Source: Nonlabens sp.
GTDB taxonomy: Bacteria > Bacteroidota > Bacteroidia > Flavobacteriales > Flavobacteriaceae
Length of the DNA stretch: 5,454 bases
NCBI GenBank assembly: GCA_030731685.1
Contig: JANQTO010000161.1
Span: forward strand, 1 to 5,454
Direction of reading: 5' to 3'
Part shown: positions 1 to 5,454 of the stretch, piece after piece
Layout of the letters: every line of letters begins with the position of its first letter
Position numbering within the stretch: position 1 is the stretch's first letter
Notes under the pieces: model-generated
Databases searched by the model: none
Seen by the model: the letters and a program-made list of their open reading frames with translations, nothing else
Told to the model about the DNA's origin: nothing
Program-made: the position numbers and the translations under genes

Positions 1-1557
1 CAAAAAAAGGAGTCAGAGAAAAATGATGCTGACAATAAGAGGGCAGATCAGGACAAGCTCAACGAAGAGTTTAAAAAATGGCAAGAGGAATTACGGGAAT
101 TAGAAAGGGAAAATGATGGTCTCAAAAAGCCTATGGACATGGACATGGACCCAGATGCCGCTGATGATATCAAGCAAGAACAAAAGGATGCCTCTCAAAA
201 GTTAAGTGAGCAGAAAGCTGGCGAGGCTCAAAAGAAACAAAAAAGTGCAGCCCGAAAAATGAAGCAGTTGAGTGCGGCCATGGCTGCAGACAGTGACGCA
301 GCCGGTGGTGAAGGTGCTGAGGAAGATGCGGATGCATTGCGCCAGATATTGGACAATCTAGTTGTATTCTCTAAAGAACAAGAGAAGCTTATAGATGGCG
401 TTAAGGGTCTTACCAGAAACAGTCCGAATTTCGGAAAGAAATTAAAAGTTCAGAAGGATTTAGAGAAGGCATTCAAGCACGTTGACGATAGTCTTTTTGC
501 CTTAGCTAGCAGAAACCCGAAGATTGGTGAGGAAATTAACAAAGAGGTTATTGATATTTTCTACTACTTGGAAAAATCCATGGAACAACTATCTGAATTT
601 GAGGTTAATAGAGGTGTTGTTTCGCAGCAATTTACCCTTAAAGGAGCAAATACGCTTGCAAATATGCTCAGTCAATCATTAGACAACATGAATAGTGACA
701 TGAGTATGCCTGGCAAAGGCAAAAAAGGACAAGGACAAGGTTTTCAATTACCAGACATTATCAAGAAGCAGGAAAGTTTAAGTAAGGAAGGCGAGAAAGG
801 TAAAAAACCAGGCGAAGGTAAACCTGGAGAATCCGGTAAGCCGGGTAAAGAAGGTGAAAGCGGCGAAAGCGGTGAATCTGGCAAGTCAGGCAAAGATGGT
901 AAGTCTGGTGAAAATGGAGACAGTGGTGAAGGAGGACAGTCAGGGCAAGGTGGTAAAAGTGGAAAGAACGGTAAGAGCGGTGAGGGCGAAGGTGAAGGTG
1001 GCGAGTCTGGAAAAAGTGGAAATGGTCAAGGCAAGGGACAAGGTCAAGGAAATGGCGAAGGTGAAGGAGATGGAAATGGCGGTAACGGAAGTGGTAATGG
1101 AAAAGATGGTCGCAAAGATGGCGAGCAAAATTATAAGGAGTCAGAGCAAGAAGCTAAACGTGTTTATGATATTTACAAGCAGCAACAGGAGTTACGTAAT
1201 CAGTTAGAGGACTTGATAAGGCGTGAAGGACTGGAAGGCAAAATGAATGCATTAACTGATAAGATGAAGGGAATAGAACGCAAGCTTTTAGACCAAGGAT
1301 TCAATAGAGAAGTGCAGCAACGCATGATGGATGTCCAGCATGATTTATTGAAACTCAAAGATGCTGGTTTGCTTCAGGGTAAGGAAGAGCAGCGAGAAGC
1401 AACGACTAATGTTCGCGATTTCAATAATACGTCTCAGAACAAGATACCTGACGCTTCTAAGTATTTTAATAACAAGGAGATATTAAATAGGCAAGTATTA
1501 CCTTTGCAGCCGCAATTCCGCAACCGTGTAAAGGAATATTTTCAGAAGAATGATTGA
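1..1557 (+). CDS. DUF4175-like protein, C-terminal 518 residues (5' end outside window)
   Basis: The reading frame is open from base 1 to the TGA at 1555-1557, so the gene enters from the left; the first ATG in the window (133) is internal. No enzyme motif is seen, and the function of this family is unknown to me. The visible part has three zones. First comes a charged, Gln/Lys/Glu-rich coiled-coil-like zone (nt 1-700), with the stretch KKPMDMDMD around nt 124-150 and AARKMKQLS near 249-275. Next is a Gly-rich, low-complexity zone (about 709-1128) that includes 19 perfect Gly-X-Y triplets at 817-987. Last is a helical C-terminal zone ending in NRQVLPLQPQFRNRVKEYF. The zone order and this ending match what I recall of the large (about 1100-residue) flavobacterial DUF4175 proteins, which carry N-terminal membrane helices that would lie outside this window. 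The 3' end overlaps ybeY by 8 bp, which suggests translational coupling. The family call is from memory; the existence of the gene is certain. Confidence 0.8.
   Translation, partial: QKKESEKNDADNKRADQDKLNEEFKKWQEELRELERENDGLKKPMDMDMDPDAADDIKQEQKDASQKLSEQKAGEAQKKQKSAARKMKQLSAAMAADSDAAGGEGAEEDADALRQILDNLVVFSKEQEKLIDGVKGLTRNSPNFGKKLKVQKDLEKAFKHVDDSLFALASRNPKIGEEINKEVIDIFYYLEKSMEQLSEFEVNRGVVSQQFTLKGANTLANMLSQSLDNMNSDMSMPGKGKKGQGQGFQLPDIIKKQESLSKEGEKGKKPGEGKPGESGKPGKEGESGESGESGKSGKDGKSGENGDSGEGGQSGQGGKSGKNGKSGEGEGEGGESGKSGNGQGKGQGQGNGEGEGDGNGGNGSGNGKDGRKDGEQNYKESEQEAKRVYDIYKQQQELRNQLEDLIRREGLEGKMNALTDKMKGIERKLLDQGFNREVQQRMMDVQHDLLKLKDAGLLQGKEEQREATTNVRDFNNTSQNKIPDASKYFNNKEILNRQVLPLQPQFRNRVKEYFQKND
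817..987 (+). repeat. Collagen-like Gly-X-Y tract within the DUF4175-like gene
   Basis: Nineteen consecutive codon triplets each start with a glycine codon (GKP, GES, GKP, GKE, GES x3, GKS, GKD, GKS, GEN, GDS, GEG, GQS, GQG, GKS, GKN, GKS, GEG). X is almost always Lys, Glu, Asp or Gln, and Y is mostly Ser. After 987 the period changes to glycine at about every second residue (GEGEGEG, GQGKGQGQG), up to about 1128. Only two Pro residues occur in the strict tract, so a stable triple helix is doubtful; a flexible, highly hydrated linker is the simpler reading. Codons vary between repeats, so the tract is not a recent DNA-level duplication. Confidence 0.85.
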
Positions 1558-1969
1558 CTTTAATTATCAGAATGATTTTGAGCCTATAGATGAGGTCGTA
1601 TATAGTAGGTGGTTAGAGCGAGTCGCTACATCAGAGTCTAATACCATAGGCGAAATAAGTTATGTTTTTTGTTCAGATGAGTATTTGTTGGAACTTAATA
1701 ACCAGTTTTTAAACCACGACACGTATACAGATATTGTAACATTTGACTACTGCGAAAACGGTTTGTTAAATGGAGAGCTTTATATTTCTACAGATAGGGT
1801 AGCAGACAATGCTGTTGATTATGGAGTTACGTTCAGTGAAGAATTACATCGAGTTATGGCTCATGGTTTATTACACCTGATGGGGTACGGTGATAAATCT
1901 GAGAACGACATTGTAGTAATGCGTTCTAAAGAAATGGAAAAAATGAATATGTTTCACGTGAAACAATAG
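1550..1969 (+). CDS. ybeY: Endoribonuclease YbeY (rRNA maturation factor)
   Basis: This 139-residue protein is of normal length for the YbeY/UPF0054 family, zinc-dependent RNases involved in 16S rRNA 3'-end maturation and ribosome quality control in the cytoplasm. The diagnostic motif is AHGLLHLMGYGDKS at about residues 104-117. H105 and H109 are metal ligands; the third position (E. coli His in HLxGYDH) is Asp115 here, as I recall for other Bacteroidetes members. The family block DTYTDIVTFDY lies at 57-67 and GELYIS at 75-80. The ATG at 1550 gives a start at the usual MIxF position and overlaps the upstream stop by 8 bp, so translation is probably coupled; no strong Shine-Dalgarno is seen. 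The last codons (MFHVKQ) are written in a perfect parS palindrome, which probably dictates this C-terminal tail. mnmG follows after 2 bp, so the two are surely co-transcribed. Confidence 0.95.
   Translation: MIDFNYQNDFEPIDEVVYSRWLERVATSESNTIGEISYVFCSDEYLLELNNQFLNHDTYTDIVTFDYCENGLLNGELYISTDRVADNAVDYGVTFSEELHRVMAHGLLHLMGYGDKSENDIVVMRSKEMEKMNMFHVKQ
1950..1965. other. parS: parS centromere site 1 (ParB-binding), perfect palindrome
   Basis: TGTTTCACGTGAAACA is a perfect 16-bp palindrome and fits the broadly conserved bacterial chromosomal parS consensus TGTTNCACGTGAAACA at every position. ParB (Spo0J) binds such sites, spreads or forms clamps along neighbouring DNA, and loads SMC for origin segregation. 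The site lies in the final codons of ybeY and ends 6 bp before the mnmG ATG. A chance exact match to a 16-mer in 5.4 kb is negligible. Binding is inferred; no ParB gene is present in the window. Confidence 0.93.
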
Positions 1970-1971
1970 GT

Positions 1972-3843
1972 ATGTTTAATAATGAATATGACGTAATAGT
2001 AGTAGGTGCTGGGCACGCTGGAAGCGAGGCTGCGGCCGCTGCGGCCAATATGGGCGCAAGCACATTACTTATTACAATGAACCTACAGACCATTGGCCAA
2101 ATGTCTTGTAACCCTGCCATGGGTGGTATTGCAAAGGGCCAAATTGTTCGTGAGATAGATGCCCTAGGTGGTCTTAGTGGTATTGTTAGCGATAAAAGTG
2201 CTATTCAATTCAAGATGCTTAATCAGAGTAAAGGTCCAGCAATGTGGTCACCTAGAACCCAAAATGACCGCATGCGTTTTGCAGAGGAATGGCGTTTGCA
2301 GCTCGAAGCAATCGAACATTTAGATTTTTATCAAGACATGGTTGCTGGTTTGTTAATAGATGGTGATCGTATATGTGGTGTTCGCACTTCGTTAGGACTG
2401 GAAATTAAATCACGCGCTGTGGTGTTGACGAATGGAACATTTCTTAATGGATTAATCCATATTGGCGACAAGCAGTTTGGTGGCGGTAGAGCAGGTGAAT
2501 CTGCATCTGTTGGTATTACTGGAGATTTATTAAACCTTGGTTTTGAAGCTGGTCGTATGAAAACGGGAACTCCGCCACGTGTTGATGGTCGCTCGTTAGA
2601 TTATTCAAAAATGGAACCGCAACCAGGTGATGTTCGTACTTCTAAATTTAGTTATAGTAATAAAACAAGTGCGTTAAAGCATCAACGTGACTGTCACATG
2701 ACCTATACAAGTCCAGAGGTTCACGATTTACTTCGTGAAGGATTTGACCGAAGCCCTATGTTTAATGGCCGTATTCAATCTATAGGACCACGTTATTGTC
2801 CGTCTATAGAAGATAAGATTAATCGTTTTGCAGATAAGGAACGTCATCAAATATTTGTAGAACCTGAGGGTTGGGATACGGTTGAGGTTTATGTAAACGG
2901 TTTCAGTACATCGTTGCCAGAAGATGTTCAGTTTAAGGCGTTGCGTAGTGTTGTAGGATTTGAAAACGTTAAGTTTTTTAGACCAGGCTATGCTATCGAG
3001 TATGACTATTTCCCGCCTACACAACTTAAGCATACATTAGAGACCAAGCTTATAAGCAATCTTTATTTTGCTGGCCAAATAAATGGCACCACAGGTTATG
3101 AAGAAGCTGCTTCGCAAGGTCTTATGGCTGGAATAAATGCTGTTCGCAAGCTACGCGAGGAAGATGCTTTTATACTACGAAGAGATGAAGCCTATATAGG
3201 TGTGCTTATAGACGATTTAATTACAAAAGGCACAGAAGAACCTTACAGAATGTTTACCTCACGTGCAGAGTATAGAACTTTGTTAAGACAGGACAATGCA
3301 GACTTAAGGTTAACACCTAGAGCCGTTGAGTTGGGTATAGTATCTGACGAAGCACTGAAAAGAGTAGAGCGTAAAGCTGCGGAATCAGAAAAAATGATTC
3401 AGTTTTTGCGGGATACGAGCTATGATTTTGAAGAGCTGAATCCTATTCTAAAATCTAAGGAAAGTGCAGTTGTAGATCAAAATGACAAACTGTTTAAGAT
3501 TCTTGCTAGACCGCAAATGGCATTAGAAGACCTTTTGGGTCTTTCACCTATTGCGACGTACGTCGCGGCAAACGATTTAGATGAAGACATTTTAGAACAA
3601 GTAGAGGTACATGTGAAGTATGCTGGCTATATAGATAAAGAAATCGCAAATGCTGATAAGCTAAGCCGTTTAGAGAACGTCAAGATTCCTGATAATTATG
3701 ATTTTCATAAAATAAAGGCACTTTCTTACGAAGCTCGTGAAAAGTTTACGTCCATCAGACCTGTTACTATTTCACAGGCATCTCGCATTTCTGGTGTCAA
3801 GCCTAGCGATATCTCCATCCTATTAGTGCATATGGGACGATAG
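1972..3843 (+). CDS. mnmG: tRNA uridine-5-carboxymethylaminomethyl modification enzyme MnmG (GidA)
   Basis: This 623-residue flavoprotein is full length for the family. With MnmE it installs the cmnm5 (or nm5) group on wobble U34 of tRNAs reading NNA/NNG codons, using FAD, NADH and methylene-THF. The N-terminal FAD-binding Rossmann motif VGAGHAGSEAA is at residues 11-21. The two conserved catalytic cysteines are visible: C46 in MSCNPAMGG and C276 in GPRYCPSIEDK. Other family blocks are GTFLNGLIHIG (155-165), GRMKTGTPPR (194-203), RPGYAIEYDYFPP (337-349), the second FAD block FAGQINGTTGYEEAA (366-380), and TSRAEYRTLLRQDNADLRLT (429-448). The C-terminal helical domain, which binds MnmE and tRNA, ends at ISGVKPSDISILLVHMGR. 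The ATG lies 2 bp after ybeY, in the same operon. The gene is bracketed by two parS sites. Nothing suggests truncation. Confidence 0.98.
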   Translation: MFNNEYDVIVVGAGHAGSEAAAAAANMGASTLLITMNLQTIGQMSCNPAMGGIAKGQIVREIDALGGLSGIVSDKSAIQFKMLNQSKGPAMWSPRTQNDRMRFAEEWRLQLEAIEHLDFYQDMVAGLLIDGDRICGVRTSLGLEIKSRAVVLTNGTFLNGLIHIGDKQFGGGRAGESASVGITGDLLNLGFEAGRMKTGTPPRVDGRSLDYSKMEPQPGDVRTSKFSYSNKTSALKHQRDCHMTYTSPEVHDLLREGFDRSPMFNGRIQSIGPRYCPSIEDKINRFADKERHQIFVEPEGWDTVEVYVNGFSTSLPEDVQFKALRSVVGFENVKFFRPGYAIEYDYFPPTQLKHTLETKLISNLYFAGQINGTTGYEEAASQGLMAGINAVRKLREEDAFILRRDEAYIGVLIDDLITKGTEEPYRMFTSRAEYRTLLRQDNADLRLTPRAVELGIVSDEALKRVERKAAESEKMIQFLRDTSYDFEELNPILKSKESAVVDQNDKLFKILARPQMALEDLLGLSPIATYVAANDLDEDILEQVEVHVKYAGYIDKEIANADKLSRLENVKIPDNYDFHKIKALSYEAREKFTSIRPVTISQASRISGVKPSDISILLVHMGR

Positions 3844-3857
3844 TTCCACGTGAAACA
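3842..3857. other. parS: parS centromere site 2 (ParB-binding), 15/16 match
   Basis: AGTTCCACGTGAAACA differs from the Bacillus-type parS TGTTCCACGTGAAACA only at the first base and keeps the whole CACGTG core and both inner arms. It begins in the mnmG stop codon (TAG at 3841-3843) and ends 12 bp before the GTG start of the methyltransferase gene. It lies 1892 bp centre to centre from the perfect site at 1950-1965. Two such sites within 2 kb make chance very unlikely. Confidence 0.85.
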
Positions 3858-3869
3858 TATACTTCAAAA

Positions 3870-4700
3870 GTGAATTTTTCTAAACATTTCCTTTCTCTAA
3901 AAGACTATTTCCTATCACAGGAATCTTTTGAATTATGGCAAGACGAGGCTTCTGGTTTACTCAAAACGATTCCTCAACCAGATAATTTAGACCAGTATTA
4001 TGAGAGCGATGCATATCTTTCTCATGACGATAGTGACAGTTCATTCTTTGCTCGGTGTTATAATGCAGTTAAGGTTTTAAATTTGAGGTCTAAAACAAAG
4101 CTTGTTCAAAAATACCATGCTAATGGTAAAGTCTTTGATATAGGCGCTGGAGTTGGTGACTTGGTTCAAAGTCTTCAAAAGAGTAGTATTCAAGTAGTGG
4201 GTTATGAGCCTAGTCAAAGAGCAAGAGAAGCAGCACAAAAAAAAGGTGTACAACTCTTAAAATCATATCCAACTACGCAGCAGGACTATTCCTTAATTAC
4301 CATGTATCATGTATTGGAACATGTTCCCGACATAGGTGCACAATTGAGATTGGTCAATTCGTTATTGAAACCTGACGGCCATTTAATTTTAGCATTGCCT
4401 AATTACAAATCTTTCGATGCACGGTACTTTAAGAAATTCTGGGCTGGTTATGATGTTCCTCGTCACCTGTATCATTTTGATAGAAAAGCAGTACAAGCGG
4501 TCTGTAAAAAATATTTTGAGGTAGTTGAAACACAACCTATGTGGTTCGATAGTTTCTATGTCTCTATTTTGAGCGCTCAATATAAAAAAATTCCAGCTGC
4601 CTTCGTAGGAGGTGTTTTAATTGGCTTGTGGTCAAATCTTACTGCTCTTTTCTCAAAAGAGCCATCTTCAATCACCTATATTCTCAAAAAACGCGTTTAG
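3870..4700 (+). CDS. Class I SAM-dependent methyltransferase (Methyltransf_23-like)
   Basis: The 276-residue product has the hallmarks of a Rossmann-fold methyltransferase. Motif I is VFDIGAGVGD (88-97), which holds the SAM methionine and carboxyl end. E113 in GYEPS (111-115) is the acidic residue expected to bind the SAM ribose. MYHVLEHVPD (145-154) is the typical post-II motif, and LLKPDGHLILALPN (165-178) is the motif III region. The segments YDVPRHLYHF (194-203) and WFDSFYVS (225-232) recall a flavobacterial subgroup often found next to mnmG. The substrate is unknown; the family includes enzymes for quinones, lipids and sugars, so no specific role is claimed. No ATG lies upstream in frame after the mnmG stop, and the GTG at 3870 gives the usual distance to the conserved LKDYFLSQESFEL block, so GTG is the best start. 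It lies 26 bp after mnmG in the same direction and is probably in the same operon. Confidence 0.88.
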   Translation: MNFSKHFLSLKDYFLSQESFELWQDEASGLLKTIPQPDNLDQYYESDAYLSHDDSDSSFFARCYNAVKVLNLRSKTKLVQKYHANGKVFDIGAGVGDLVQSLQKSSIQVVGYEPSQRAREAAQKKGVQLLKSYPTTQQDYSLITMYHVLEHVPDIGAQLRLVNSLLKPDGHLILALPNYKSFDARYFKKFWAGYDVPRHLYHFDRKAVQAVCKKYFEVVETQPMWFDSFYVSILSAQYKKIPAAFVGGVLIGLWSNLTALFSKEPSSITYILKKRV

Positions 4701-4721
4701 AAGCGTTTTAATGGCTTTTTT
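4686..4721. terminator. Probable bidirectional intrinsic terminator between convergent genes
   Basis: AAAACGC (4688-4694) pairs with GCGTTTT (4703-4709) around an 8-nt loop, giving a 7-bp stem. On the - strand the stem runs directly into a T-run (complement of the A-run 4686-4691), the classical terminator shape for transcripts arriving from the membrane-protein gene. On the + strand the U-tract is split: four T at the end of the stem, then six T at 4716-4721. The stem is only moderately stable (three G-C pairs). The left arm overlaps the last codons of the methyltransferase, whose stop is at 4698-4700. Confidence 0.5.
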
Positions 4722-4791
4722 ATACTCAAGCCGTGTTCTGTGTTGATAAATATTTTTAAAATCCCCACACACGCCTCAAAATAAGCTGTTT

Positions 4792-5223
4792 TTAATTAGA
4801 AAAATTGATTGTGTGTTGTAAAACCATTGTGTTTATTGATTGTACGATGAGACCGCAAATAGTTACTAAAAAATAGATTCCTATTCTAGATGCTCCTGCA
4901 TAATCTTTGATAAGCCTCAAGCCGAAAAGGAGAATTACAAAAAAAACAGCGCAACCTACAAGCGCATAGTTGACGTATTTAAAATCGTGACTGTACCCTA
5001 AATCATAAATACTAAATCCTAAAAGGACTGTAAGTAAAATTTCAAGTAGCACGATGATAGTTATACATCCTAGTATAAACCAGCATGGAAGTATCTTTCT
5101 ATAAAGGCTTATGTAAAATTTCTTACTAGTTTCCCAATTACTTATTTTTTCGTGAGCCGACATGATTAAGGTCACAAGTAAAAAGGAAAGAATTAAAGCG
5201 AGCGCGATAGGTAATCCTGGCAT
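4792..5223 (-). CDS. Hypothetical four-helix membrane protein, 143 residues
   Basis: I do not recognise this protein. It is strongly hydrophobic, with four likely transmembrane segments at about residues 3-22, 46-70, 84-104 and 111-134. The first two are joined by a polar, Lys-rich loop (about 23-45, HEKISNWETSKKFYISLYRK). No catalytic motif, conserved His/Cys cluster or signal-peptidase site stands out. The ATG at 5223 gives a complete first helix; the later Met at residue 21 (SAHEKIS) would remove it and is less likely. A Bacteroidetes-type promoter lies just upstream, supporting both the gene and this start. It lies 79 bp downstream of the delta-prime-like gene on the same strand and converges with the methyltransferase gene, so its link to either neighbour is uncertain. 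Confidence 0.72.
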   Translation of the reverse strand: MPGLPIALALILSFLLVTLIMSAHEKISNWETSKKFYISLYRKILPCWFILGCITIIVLLEILLTVLLGFSIYDLGYSHDFKYVNYALVGCAVFFVILLFGLRLIKDYAGASRIGIYFLVTICGLIVQSINTMVLQHTINFSN

Positions 5224-5239
5224 CGTGGATAAATTTTGC

Positions 5240-5271
5240 CAAATATATTAAGGAATATCAGTTAATCACAA
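5240..5271 (-). promoter_or_regulatory. Bacteroidetes-type sigma-ABfr promoter for the membrane-protein gene
   Basis: On the - strand, TTG (complement of 5269-5271) is followed after 21 bp by TATATTTG (complement of 5240-5247), a full match to the TAnnTTTG -7 box. The spacing lies within the range described for Bacteroides and Flavobacterium promoters. Transcription would start roughly at 5233-5236, giving a leader of only about 10-13 nt before the ATG at 5223. It is the only good match I saw in a non-coding position in the window. Confidence 0.6.
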
Positions 5272-5302
5272 TTTTAGATATTTTGTTAGCCTTTAATCGA
5301 TG

Positions 5303-5454
5303 TTACGCCTGTTTATGTATCATTCTGGTCAAAGAAATAGCTAAATCTGTTAGAATAATCTTGCTGTTACCATTTCGTTCTATGTGAAACATGGCTTCAT
5401 TAATGGAATTATTGATGTCAACTATTTTGTGCCCGTCTATGAAGGGAGCAAATT
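5303..5454 (-). CDS. holB: Probable DNA polymerase III delta-prime subunit, C-terminal 49 residues (5' end outside window)
   Basis: Reading the - strand from the window's right edge gives an uninterrupted frame of 49 complete codons to a TAA at 5303-5305; the other two - strand frames hit stops within about 12 codons. The peptide starts FAPFIDGHKIVDI and contains FHIERNGNSKIILTDLAISL, ending LTRMIHKQA. HIERNGNxKIIL-DL-I-LTR is, from memory, the typical C-terminal end of the flavobacterial clamp-loader delta-prime subunit, where it lies in the helical collar domain. The ATPase-like N-terminal part would be beyond 5454. The frame is well supported; the gene name rests on recognising a short tail. 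Confidence 0.65.
   Translation of the reverse strand, partial: FAPFIDGHKIVDINNSINEAMFHIERNGNSKIILTDLAISLTRMIHKQA

Noticed and set aside
133..150. Three tandem ATGGAC units (MDMDMD)
   Set aside because: A small in-frame codon repeat within an acidic segment; too short to suggest more than minor slippage. Its first ATG is not the gene start because the frame is open upstream to base 1.
854..1207. Open frames on both strands across the Gly-rich region (117 codons +, 62 codons -)
   Set aside because: They are by-products of the repetitive GGN/GAN/AAR codons of the real gene; the shifted products are low-complexity (Val/Lys/Met or Ser/Thr/Ile runs) and lack a credible start context.
2027..2047. 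Locally GC-rich repeat GCTGCGGCC twice in tandem at the mnmG 5' end
   Set aside because: It encodes the Ala-rich helix following the FAD glycine motif; alanine codons explain it.
1926..2120. A - strand open frame of 64 codons across the ybeY-mnmG junction
   Set aside because: It lies antisense to the highly conserved FAD motif of mnmG and has no family resemblance.
2447..2460. Perfect 14-nt palindrome ATGGATTAATCCAT in mnmG
   Set aside because: It falls in codons for the conserved NGLIH segment, and one such palindrome per window is close to chance expectation.
2728..3033. A - strand open frame of 101 codons inside mnmG
   Set aside because: It is antisense to conserved catalytic regions of MnmG (including the C276 block) and its product resembles nothing known.
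3260..3265. An additional CACGTG core within mnmG
   Set aside because: The flanks do not match the parS arms; a six-base core alone is expected by chance about once or twice in this window.
4389..4580. A - strand open frame of 63 codons inside the methyltransferase gene
   Set aside because: It is antisense to the YDVPRHLYHF conserved block, and no promoter or family signal supports it.
4741..5270. Three near matches to the DnaA box TTATNCACA: TTATCAACA (- strand, 4741-4749), TTATCCACG (- strand, 5224-5232), TTAATCACA (+ strand, 5262-5270)
   Set aside because: Each has one mismatch. By simple base counting about four one-mismatch hits are expected in a window this size, and more in AT-rich DNA. 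There is no tight cluster with an AT-rich unwinding element, so I do not call an origin here.

Overview
The window looks like a stretch of an AT-rich chromosome from the Bacteroidetes, most likely the Flavobacteriia. The evidence is the gene set and order (DUF4175-type protein, ybeY, mnmG, then a flavobacterial-style SAM methyltransferase), the Bacteroidetes-type YbeY metal motif, the near absence of Shine-Dalgarno sequences, and a promoter matching the Bacteroidetes pattern TTG-N21-TAnnTTTG. No rRNA, tRNA, CRISPR array, insertion sequence or phage gene was seen.

Layout. On the + strand, four genes are packed head to tail. They are the C-terminal part of a large DUF4175-like protein (1-1557, start outside the window), ybeY (1550-1969, overlapping the previous gene by 8 bp), mnmG/gidA (1972-3843, 2 bp after ybeY), and a class I SAM-dependent methyltransferase (3870-4700, GTG start). 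This block ends at a hairpin that can work as a terminator in both directions. On the - strand, converging on it, lie a 143-residue four-helix membrane protein of unknown function (4792-5223) with its own recognisable promoter, and the last 49 codons of a gene (5303-5454) that resembles the C-terminus of flavobacterial DNA polymerase III delta-prime subunit.

Main finding. Two ParB-binding centromere sites (parS) bracket mnmG. One is a perfect 16-bp palindrome, TGTTTCACGTGAAACA, at 1950-1965, written into the last codons of ybeY. The other is a 15/16 match to the variant TGTTCCACGTGAAACA at 3842-3857, starting within the mnmG stop codon. Both lie in the short stretch just before the next start codon. 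parS sites usually cluster near the replication origin, so this locus is probably origin-proximal, although parA and parB are not in the window.

The two best-understood genes both act on RNA: YbeY in rRNA maturation and ribosome quality control, MnmG in modification of the tRNA wobble uridine. The DUF4175 protein carries an unusual collagen-like Gly-X-Y tract. No wholly new multi-gene system is evident. The novelty is in the placement of the parS sites and in the two poorly characterised proteins.
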